Positions 10,474 through 17,412 of a stretch of DNA of 64,000 bases are shown in pieces (position 1 is the first letter of the stretch; every line of letters begins with the position of its first letter). The notes under the pieces were generated by a model that saw nothing but the letters and a program-made list of their open reading frames with translations, was not told where the DNA came from and did not search any database. The stretch comes from Polaribacter sp. WD7 (GTDB lineage Bacteria > Bacteroidota > Bacteroidia > Flavobacteriales > Flavobacteriaceae), in assembly GCF_003335085.1 (NCBI RefSeq), contig NZ_QPEJ01000018.1, positions 62,001 to 126,000 on the forward strand, read 5' to 3'. The translations under genes and the position numbers were made by a program.

Positions 10474-10481
10474 TATATTTG
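10474..10481 (+). promoter_or_regulatory. Candidate -7 box for holB (TATATTTG)
   Basis: TATATTTG matches TANNTTTG exactly and ends only 3 bases before the ATG of the delta' gene. If used, transcription would begin at or next to the start codon and the mRNA would be leaderless. No good TTG -33 element is visible at 17-23 bases upstream. Confidence 0.35.
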
Positions 10482-10484
10482 CTT

Positions 10485-11627
10485 ATGCTTTTTAACCAAA
10501 TTATAGGTCAAGATCACATAAAAAAACATCTACAAGTTTCTGCCAAAAATGGTAGAATTCCGCATGCTCAATTGTTTGTAGGTAAAGAAGGTAGTGGTAC
10601 TTTACCTATGGCAATTGCTTATGCGCAATTTTTATTGTGTAATTTTTCTGACGCTGCTGATATTTGTAACTTAAAATGTGACAAATTACAGCATCCAGAT
10701 TTGCATTTTGCTTTTCCGGTAACTGCCAACGAAAATGTAAAAAAACACCCTGTAAGTAGTCTATTTCTTGAAGATTGGAGAACATTTATTACAACACAAC
10801 CTTACGGAAGTTTATTTAATTGGTTGCATCATATTGGTGTAGAAAATAAACAAGGAATTATTGGTGTAGATGAAGCCGAAGATGTTGTAAAAAAATTAAA
10901 ATTAAAAAGCTATGAAGGTGGTTTTAAGGTGATGATTATTTGGATGGCAGAAAAAATGAATATTGCTGCAGCTAATAAATTGTTAAAACTTATAGAAGAA
11001 CCTCCAAGCAAAACCGTTTTTTTACTAATTACTGAGCATGAAGAGCAGATTATAAATACCATCAAATCACGTTGTCAAGCACTACATTTTCCTACATTAA
11101 GTGAACAAGATATTGCAAATGCCTTGGTAGTAAATCATCAGGCAGAAGATAAAGAAGCTGCTAAAATTGCACACCAAGCAGAAGGAAACTTTAACAAGGC
11201 ACTTCATTTATTTTATGACAACTCTTCTGATCTTATTTTTGAAGAATGGTTTATTACTTGGATACGAACTGCATTTAAAGCTAAAGGCAATGCAGCAGTA
11301 GTACAACAATTAGTTAAATGGTCTGAAATCATTGCTAAAAGCGGACGCGAAACACAAAAGCGTTTTCTAGAATATTGCTTGCAATTTTTTAGACAAGCTT
11401 TACTTCTTAATTATAAATCTACAAACTTGGTTTTTATAGAAACAAAGTCTGGTTTTGATTTATCAAAATTTGCGCCTTTTGTTCATTCTGGAAATATTCT
11501 TGATATAGAACAAGAACTTAACCAAGCCATATATCATATAGAACGAAATGGTAATGCTAAAATTATCTTGTTAGATCTTTCTATGAAACTGACTCGCTTT
11601 TTGCATAAAAAAGAAGTTAAAGTATAG
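10485..11627 (+). CDS. holB: DNA polymerase III subunit delta'
   Basis: The product has 380 residues from the ATG at 10485 (a TTG six bases earlier is in frame but lies inside a promoter-like box). It is an AAA+ clamp-loader subunit. The N-terminus FNQIIGQDHIKKHL matches the clamp-loader start. The P-loop is degenerate (VGKEGSGTL, without GKT), as expected for delta' rather than gamma/tau, and the SRC sensor motif is present in IKSRCQALHFP near residue 205. A DExx-like region (MIIWMAEKMN) and a C-terminal helical collar domain follow. It converges on the molybdenum hydroxylase genes. Confidence 0.85.
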   Translation: MLFNQIIGQDHIKKHLQVSAKNGRIPHAQLFVGKEGSGTLPMAIAYAQFLLCNFSDAADICNLKCDKLQHPDLHFAFPVTANENVKKHPVSSLFLEDWRTFITTQPYGSLFNWLHHIGVENKQGIIGVDEAEDVVKKLKLKSYEGGFKVMIIWMAEKMNIAAANKLLKLIEEPPSKTVFLLITEHEEQIINTIKSRCQALHFPTLSEQDIANALVVNHQAEDKEAAKIAHQAEGNFNKALHLFYDNSSDLIFEEWFITWIRTAFKAKGNAAVVQQLVKWSEIIAKSGRETQKRFLEYCLQFFRQALLLNYKSTNLVFIETKSGFDLSKFAPFVHSGNILDIEQELNQAIYHIERNGNAKIILLDLSMKLTRFLHKKEVKV

Positions 11628-11641
11628 ATTTTACTAATTGG

Positions 11642-13792
11642 TTAACCTAAAACATTACTTTTTTTTAAGCCATTAATAAAAGGCTGTTTATACAAACGTT
11701 TGCCTAAAGCGGCATAAATTGCATTTGCTACTGCGCCCCCTGCTGGTGGTAAACCTGGTTCTCCTAAACCTGATGGAGATAAATTATTTTCTACAAAATG
11801 CACCTCTACTTTTGGTGTTTCTTGCATTCTAATTAACCTATATGTGTCAAAGTTTTTGTGCACTGGTTTTCCTTCTTTAAAAGAAAAATCTGCATACATA
11901 GCATGTCCTATACCATCTAAAACACCCCCTTGAATTTGGTTTATAGCACCTGTTGGGTTTACAACTATACCACAATCTGCAGCAACTGTAACTTTTTTAA
12001 TTTCAGGAAATCCGTCTTTTAAAACAATATCTGCAATTTCTGCAACATGAGTGTTGTGGCTGTAATATGCTGCAAAACCTTGATATACTCCAGAAGGTAC
12101 TTTACCCCAATTGGCTTTCTCTTTTACCAATGCAATTGCATCTTCCATACGTTGTCCAGAATATTCTATACTTTCATCAGTAGTGTTTTTTACCTTTTGT
12201 AGCAATTCTAGTCGTAACTCAATTACGTCTTTATTAAGTTCAGTAGCCAATTCATCAAAAAAACTTTGTTCTGCAAATGCTAAAAAGTTAGTGTAAGGTG
12301 CTCTCCAAGCCCCTGTGGTTATATTACTTTTATAATTACTGGTTTCTACTTTATAATTAGGAATACATCCTGCAGGAAAAAAATTAGGAATTAAACCATA
12401 CATATTACCATTAATTGCTGCTTCTTTTAAATGATAACCTGTAATTTTTCCATCTTTTAATGATGCTGCTATCTTATATTTAACTGAAGGTTTGTACCTG
12501 CCAGCAGTCATATCATCTTCTCTAGAGTAAACTACTTTAACAGGTTTTTTTGCTACACTAGAAATTTCTGCAGCTTCAAGAGCAAAATCTCCATAGAGTC
12601 TTCTTCCAAAACCACCACCCATTCTAGTCATGTCACATTGTATGGTTTCTACTTTTCTTTGTAGCAATTTTGCAACTCTATTTACTGTCCATTCAGGAGT
12701 TTGAATAGGGCCTACTAGATGTACTTTAGTATCAGTAACATTAGCATAAAAATTCATAGGCTCCATACAATTGTGTGGTAAAAAAGGCGCATGATATGTT
12801 CTTTCTATCACTTTATCTGCTGTAGCAAAAGCTTTTTTAATATTACCATCTTCTCTTCTAACCTTTAATTTTTTTTGATTTAAAATTTCATTTAAAATTT
12901 TATCATGATTTTCTGTAGATTCTAGTTTTTTGTCTTTCCATTTTGCTTGTAAAGCTTTCTTACCTTTCATTGCCGACCAAGTAGACGAAGCTAAAACTGC
13001 AATTTTATCTCCAAATTGAATTACTTCCTTAACTCCTGAAATCGCTTTAGTATTGCTATCATCAAAAGAAATTAATTTTTGTCCAAAAGCAGGTGGTCTT
13101 AAAACAGAGGCAATCATCATATTGTCTTTTTTATAATCTAGACCAAACAGTGGTTTTCCTGTAATAATTTTATCTATATCTACATTTGTTGCGTCTTTAC
13201 CAATAATGGTAAACTCTTTAGTTTTTTTTAATTTAATATTTTCTGGCACTTCTAAAAGAGCCGCTTCTTTTACTACATCTCCGTAACCTAGTTTATCTCC
13301 ATTAGCGTTGGTAATTATGCCTTTTTTTGCTTTACAAGTTGTTGCATCTACATTCCATTTTAAAGCTGCAGCATTAATTAACATTTGTTTTGCAGTAGCT
13401 CCAGTTTGTCTTAAAACAGTCCAACTACTTCTTATAGATTGACTTCCTCCTGCAACTTGTCTTGTAAAATTTTTTGTATCTAAATTTCCTTGAACTACAC
13501 TTACTTTATTCCACTCTACATCCAACTCTTCAGCAATAATCATTGGCATAGATGTTTTTACGCCTTGACCAATTTCTGGGTTAGGCGAAAAAATTGTAAC
13601 ATAACCTTCATCAGAAATTTTAATGTATGCATTAAAGTCGTTAAAATTTAAGTTTTCTATAGCAACAGGCATTTTTGCATCAGCCTTACAGGCCGTTAAA
13701 AAGTTAAAACCAATTAACATACCACCACTTGCTAAAACAGAAGTTTTAAGAAAATTTCTTCTACTAAAATTTATATGTTTTTGAGATTTCAT
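11642..13792 (-). CDS. iorB: Molybdopterin-binding subunit of a periplasmic xanthine-oxidase-family dehydrogenase (IorB-like)
   Basis: The product has 716 residues. A twin-arginine signal (SRRNFLKTSVLASGG, about residues 9-23) directs the folded cofactor-loaded enzyme to the periplasm. Molybdenum-cofactor segments are visible: GGGFGRRLYGDFALEAAEIS near 395, WRAPYTNFLAFAEQSFFDEL near 500 and the catalytic-glutamate loop GLGEPGLPPAGGAVANA near 685. Length and signal fit the isoquinoline 1-oxidoreductase beta / aldehyde dehydrogenase group (partner is the small [2Fe-2S] subunit just upstream, 19-base gap), not cytosolic xanthine dehydrogenase. The substrate is unknown. No cytochrome partner or XdhC-type maturase gene is adjacent. 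Confidence 0.85.
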   Translation of the reverse strand: MKSQKHINFSRRNFLKTSVLASGGMLIGFNFLTACKADAKMPVAIENLNFNDFNAYIKISDEGYVTIFSPNPEIGQGVKTSMPMIIAEELDVEWNKVSVVQGNLDTKNFTRQVAGGSQSIRSSWTVLRQTGATAKQMLINAAALKWNVDATTCKAKKGIITNANGDKLGYGDVVKEAALLEVPENIKLKKTKEFTIIGKDATNVDIDKIITGKPLFGLDYKKDNMMIASVLRPPAFGQKLISFDDSNTKAISGVKEVIQFGDKIAVLASSTWSAMKGKKALQAKWKDKKLESTENHDKILNEILNQKKLKVRREDGNIKKAFATADKVIERTYHAPFLPHNCMEPMNFYANVTDTKVHLVGPIQTPEWTVNRVAKLLQRKVETIQCDMTRMGGGFGRRLYGDFALEAAEISSVAKKPVKVVYSREDDMTAGRYKPSVKYKIAASLKDGKITGYHLKEAAINGNMYGLIPNFFPAGCIPNYKVETSNYKSNITTGAWRAPYTNFLAFAEQSFFDELATELNKDVIELRLELLQKVKNTTDESIEYSGQRMEDAIALVKEKANWGKVPSGVYQGFAAYYSHNTHVAEIADIVLKDGFPEIKKVTVAADCGIVVNPTGAINQIQGGVLDGIGHAMYADFSFKEGKPVHKNFDTYRLIRMQETPKVEVHFVENNLSPSGLGEPGLPPAGGAVANAIYAALGKRLYKQPFINGLKKSNVLG

Positions 13793-13811
13793 TTTGTTGT
13801 AGTTTGATTGG

Positions 13812-14273
13812 TTAAGACATTTTTTCTGCAGCTACCTTTACAGCTTTTTCTATTCTGTTATATGAAGCACATCTACAAATGTTTCCGTGCATTGCTTCTC
13901 TGATTTCTTCAGTTGATGGATTTTTATTTTCTGATAAAAATGCAGAAGCTGTCATTATTTGACCTGCTTGACAGTATCCACATTGGGGTACATCTATTTC
14001 TTTCCAAGCTTCTTGCACAGGATGTGTACCGTTTTTTGATAAACCCTCAATAGTCGTAATTTTTGCATCATTTAAAATAGAAACTTGCATTTGGCAACTT
14101 CTTGTGGCAACACCATCTATATGAACAGTACATGCACCACACTGTGCTATACCACAACCAAATTTTGTACCTACTAAATTCAGTTCGTCTCTTAGAATCC
14201 ATAACAAAGGTGTATCTGCATCTGCAGTTACAGAGCGTTGTTCTCCATTAATAGTTAATGTATACATTGGCAT
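13812..14273 (-). CDS. iorA: [2Fe-2S] subunit of the molybdenum hydroxylase (IorA-like)
   Basis: The product has 153 residues, the usual length. A plant-type ferredoxin domain has Cys40, Cys45, Cys48 and Cys60; the C-terminal helical [2Fe-2S] domain has Cys98, Cys101, Cys133 and Cys135 (QCGYCQAGQI and GNICRCASYNRI). It passes electrons from the molybdenum subunit and is probably exported with it, since it has no signal of its own. Two ATGs (14273 and 14267) are both possible starts. It is the first gene of the two-gene unit. Confidence 0.9.
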   Translation of the reverse strand: MPMYTLTINGEQRSVTADADTPLLWILRDELNLVGTKFGCGIAQCGACTVHIDGVATRSCQMQVSILNDAKITTIEGLSKNGTHPVQEAWKEIDVPQCGYCQAGQIMTASAFLSENKNPSTEEIREAMHGNICRCASYNRIEKAVKVAAEKMS

Positions 14274-14373
14274 AATTAGTTGCTTTTAAATTTCATCTGG
14301 TAATTTACAAAAAATTGCAACTTTAAAAATTTTTCTACTTGTTTTGAATTTACTTTAAGAATCATTTAACAGA

Positions 14374-14401
14374 AAAGCCTGTTCTACATAGAACAGGCTT
14401 T
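14374..14401 (-). terminator. Hairpin terminator after ssb
   Basis: Inverted repeat with 13-base arms (14374-14386 and 14389-14401, core AAAGCCTGTTCTA), followed in the minus direction by a short T run. It starts 25 bases past the ssb stop codon and separates ssb from the molybdenum hydroxylase genes. Confidence 0.8.
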
Positions 14402-14426
14402 CATTTTCACAGCAAATCTCCCTCAT

Positions 14427-14762
14427 CTATTTCCCTCCAAGTAGTAATAATTCGTTTACTAAAATTTCTGTTATGTATCTTTTTTCTCCTGTTTCTGTAT
14501 GATAAGTTCTATTTGTTAATTTGCCTTCTACTGCAATTTCTTGACCTTTGTTTACATAGTTTTCAACTACATTTACTAAGCCTCCTTTTATTACTATAGA
14601 ATGCCAATAAGCACGCTCAACTTTGTTACCGTTTTTGTCTTTATAACTATCATCAGTAGCTAAAGAAAACTTTGCTAATTTGTTGCCATCTTTAAAGGTT
14701 TTAATTTCTGGATCTTGACCCAATCTACCAATCAATTGTACTTTGTTTCTTAACGTATTCAT
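14427..14762 (-). CDS. ssb: Single-stranded DNA-binding protein, short form
   Basis: The product has 111 residues, essentially one OB-fold: NKVQLIGRLGQDPEIKTF at the N-terminus, FSLATDDSYKDKNG in the middle, and ending VNELLLLGGK. The flexible linker and the acidic C-terminal tip (DDDIPF type) of a standard SSB, used to recruit partner proteins, are absent. It is therefore probably a second, accessory SSB rather than the essential replicative one. It is a single-gene unit with its own terminator. Direct repeats lie about 80 bases upstream of its start. Confidence 0.85.
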   Translation of the reverse strand: MNTLRNKVQLIGRLGQDPEIKTFKDGNKLAKFSLATDDSYKDKNGNKVERAYWHSIVIKGGLVNVVENYVNKGQEIAVEGKLTNRTYHTETGEKRYITEILVNELLLLGGK

Positions 14763-14840
14763 AAGATAAGTTTTTTATTTAAAGCTGAATTTCGTTAGTT
14801 CCATTCAACACAGCAAAGATGAAACAGCATACAAGTTGTA

Positions 14841-14873
14841 TTCGGTTACAAAACAATTACTTTCGGTTGTAAA
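14841..14873. repeat. Two direct repeats TTCGGTTRTAAA-like, 21 bases apart
   Basis: TTCGGTTACAAA at 14841-14852 and TTCGGTTGTAAA at 14862-14873 differ at two bases. The 21-base period is two helical turns, so both copies face the same side of DNA, as for many activator sites. They lie 79-111 bases upstream of the ssb start and over 230 bases upstream of the GH3 operon. Confidence 0.45.
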
Positions 14874-14879
14874 TGTTTG

Positions 14880-14889
14880 TAAACGTTTA
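14880..14889. promoter_or_regulatory. TAAACGTTTA palindrome, LacI-family-like operator candidate
   Basis: A perfect 10-base palindrome with a central CG, in the context TTTGTAAACGTTTAAAA. A central-CG palindrome of this kind resembles LacI/GalR-family operators. Position upstream of a glycosidase operon fits, but a short palindrome in AT-rich DNA can arise by chance. Confidence 0.3.
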
Positions 14890-15039
14890 AAATTGAATAA
14901 TAATGCTATGAATTATATTATCGTTTCTAAAGAAATCTTCAATAAAGAAAATCGTAACTTTTTTTCAGAGCAGTAGTTAAAATGTTGCACTCAGCTACTC
15001 TTAATGTTGCATAAACTTCTTTTTTTTGAATTAATTCTT

Positions 15040-15067
15040 TTGAATACTGAAACTATGAGTACTTTAG
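15040..15067 (+). promoter_or_regulatory. Candidate promoter of the GH3 operon (TTG-N17-TACTTTAG)
   Basis: TTG at 15040-15042, a 17-base spacer, then TACTTTAG at 15060-15067, one mismatch from TANNTTTG. It predicts a start near 15073 and a leader of about 33 bases. Confidence 0.4.
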
Positions 15068-15105
15068 GCTGGCTAAATTGATAAAAACGTGAAAACCCAA
15101 TTCAT

Positions 15106-17391
15106 ATGAAAAAAATGCAACACTATTTTACAGTATGTTTAACCATACTTTTTTTTTCCTGTAGTTCTTTTGGGCAAAATACAAAAGAACAAAACAGCAT
15201 TACTTATGAAAAAAAAATCGAGGAACTATTAGCTAAAATGACCGTCGAGGAAAAAGTGGGTCAAATGAACTTGTACAATGGTTTTTGGGATGCTACAGGC
15301 CCGGTTCCTAAAAAAGGAAATGCAAAAACAAAGTATGAACATTTAAAAAAGGGATGGGTTGGTGCAATGCTAAATGTTAAGGGCTCCGATAAAACAAGAG
15401 AATTACAAAAATTTGCTGTAGAAGAAACTAGATTAGGTATTCCGTTATTATTTGGTTTTGATGTAATACATGGGTATAAAACTTTAAGTCCAATACCACT
15501 TGCAGAGTCGGCAAGTTGGGATTTAGAGGCGATAGAAAAATCTGCAAGAGTTGCCGCAACAGAGGCTTCTGCAGCAGGAATCAATTGGACGTTTGCACCG
15601 ATGGTTGATATTTCTAGAGACGCTCGTTGGGGACGTGTTATGGAAGGCGGAGGTGAAGACCCATATCTTGGAAGTAAAATTGCAGTAGCTAGAGTTAAAG
15701 GCTTTCAAGGAGAAAATCTTTCTGCTAAAAACACAATTATTGCTACCGCAAAACATTTTGCTGCATACGGATTTATAGAAGCTGGTAAAGAATATAATAC
15801 TGTTAGTATTGGTAATTCAACATTATACAACACGGTGTTACCTCCTTTTAAAGCGGCTAAAGATGCTGGTGTTAGATCGTTTATGAATGCTTTTAACGAT
15901 TTAAACGGAATTCCTGCAAGTACAAATACTTTTTTACAAAGAGATATTTTAAAAGGAAAATGGAATTTTAATGGTTTTGTTGTTTCAGATTGGGCTTCTA
16001 TAAACGAAGCCATTTTTTGGGGACAAGCTAAAGATAAAAAAGAAGCTGCTTACTTAGCAGCTACTGCAGGTTCTGATATGGATATGGAAGGTTATGTTTA
16101 TATAAAAGAACTGGCTAATCTTGTAAAAGATGGTAAAGTTGATGAAACTATTTTAGACCACGCTGTAAGGAGAATTTTAAAAGTAAAATTTGAATTAGGG
16201 CTTTTTGATGATCCTTATAAATATTGTAATGAAGATAGAGAGAAGAAAATAATTGGTCAGCAATCTCACCATAATGCTGTCCTAGATATGGCTAAAAAGT
16301 CAATAGTTTTATTAAAGAACCAGAACCAATTGCTCCCGCTACAAAAAGAGGGAAAGAAAATAGCCTTAATTGGTCATTTAGCTGATGATGATAATAGTCC
16401 TTTAGGTAGTTGGAGGTTGGCTTCTGATGACCATTCTGCAGTTACAATTTTAGATGGTATGAAAGCCTATAAAGGCAACACTTTAAGTTATGAAAAAGGG
16501 GTAGAATTATATAATGGCAACCCTACTTTTGTGACTGAAGTAAACATTAATACGACAAATAGAAAAGGAATACAAGAAGCTGTTGAAACCGCAAAAAATG
16601 CCGATGTAGTTGTTATGGTCTTAGGCGAGCATGGTTTTCAAAGTGGAGAAGGTAGAACAAGAACCAATTTAGATTTACCTGGTTTACAACAAGAATTGCT
16701 AGAAGCAGTTTATAAGGTTAATCCTAATATAGTATTGGTTTTACAAGCAGGAAGACCACTTGCTATCAATTGGGCTAAAGAACACATTCCTGCTATTGTA
16801 ATGGGATGGCAATTGGGCACACAAACAGGAAATGCCATTGCACAAGTGTTGTACGGAGATTATAATCCAAGCGGAAAACTTCCGATGACGTTTCCTAGAA
16901 ACGTTGGGCAAATTCCTATTTACTACAATTACAAAAGCACAGGAAGAGGAAGTAATACTCAAAATAATGTGTTTTGGTCTCATTATTCAGATGTAGAAAA
17001 TACTCCACTGTATCCTTTTGGTTACGGATTAAGTTATACTTCTTTTCAATACGATAATTTACAAATAAACAAATTAAAATTTTCTAAAGAAGAAACTATA
17101 AAAATATCTGTAGATTTAACCAACATGGGCAATTACGACGGTAAAGAAGTAGTGCAACTTTATATAAGAGATAAATTTGCTAGTACTGTAAGACCTGTAA
17201 AAGAATTGAAAGGTTTTGAGTTGGTTGCATTAAAAAGGGGAGAAACTAAAAACATAAACTTTGAGTTGTCTAAGGCAGAACTTGGTTTTTACAATAACCA
17301 AGGTACCTTTTTAGTTGAAGAGGGAGAATTTGAAATTTTTGTGGGTACAGATTCTAATGCAGATTTAAAAGCTATATTTGAGCTAAAATAA
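15106..17391 (+). CDS. bglX: Glycoside hydrolase family 3 beta-glucosidase, BglX-type
   Basis: The product has 761 residues with an N-terminal signal peptide (about residues 1-23), hence periplasmic. The GH3 N-terminal barrel shows GFDVIHGYKTLSPIPLAESA, WTFAPMVDISRDARWGRVME and ATAKHFAAYG, all close to E. coli BglX. The catalytic nucleophile is Asp295 in GFVVSDWASI. The GH3 C-terminal domain (about 400-620) contains GEHGFQSGEGRTRT, and a fibronectin-III-like C-terminal domain begins near 655 (LYPFGYGLSYTSF precedes it). It removes terminal beta-linked glucose or related sugars from oligosaccharides. It is the first gene of a two-gene operon with the second GH3 gene 21 bases downstream. Confidence 0.92.
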   Translation: MKKMQHYFTVCLTILFFSCSSFGQNTKEQNSITYEKKIEELLAKMTVEEKVGQMNLYNGFWDATGPVPKKGNAKTKYEHLKKGWVGAMLNVKGSDKTRELQKFAVEETRLGIPLLFGFDVIHGYKTLSPIPLAESASWDLEAIEKSARVAATEASAAGINWTFAPMVDISRDARWGRVMEGGGEDPYLGSKIAVARVKGFQGENLSAKNTIIATAKHFAAYGFIEAGKEYNTVSIGNSTLYNTVLPPFKAAKDAGVRSFMNAFNDLNGIPASTNTFLQRDILKGKWNFNGFVVSDWASINEAIFWGQAKDKKEAAYLAATAGSDMDMEGYVYIKELANLVKDGKVDETILDHAVRRILKVKFELGLFDDPYKYCNEDREKKIIGQQSHHNAVLDMAKKSIVLLKNQNQLLPLQKEGKKIALIGHLADDDNSPLGSWRLASDDHSAVTILDGMKAYKGNTLSYEKGVELYNGNPTFVTEVNINTTNRKGIQEAVETAKNADVVVMVLGEHGFQSGEGRTRTNLDLPGLQQELLEAVYKVNPNIVLVLQAGRPLAINWAKEHIPAIVMGWQLGTQTGNAIAQVLYGDYNPSGKLPMTFPRNVGQIPIYYNYKSTGRGSNTQNNVFWSHYSDVENTPLYPFGYGLSYTSFQYDNLQINKLKFSKEETIKISVDLTNMGNYDGKEVVQLYIRDKFASTVRPVKELKGFELVALKRGETKNINFELSKAELGFYNNQGTFLVEEGEFEIFVGTDSNADLKAIFELK

Positions 17392-17412
17392 AGTTTATCG
17401 CAATTTTTAAAA

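Larger units (their letters stand above)
14763..15105. other. 343-base gap between ssb and the GH3 operon
   Basis: No coding sequence is evident. The gap is divergent, with ssb to the left and the glycosidase operon to the right. It holds a pair of direct repeats (14841-14873), a TAAACGTTTA palindrome (14880-14889), a partial repeat built on AATGTTGCA (around 14981 and 15004), and a promoter-like pair (15040-15067). It is probably the control region for both units. Confidence 0.6.

Noticed and set aside
11642..14273. Xanthine dehydrogenase
   Set aside because: There is no FAD subunit, and the large subunit has a Tat signal and the length of the IorB/aldehyde group.
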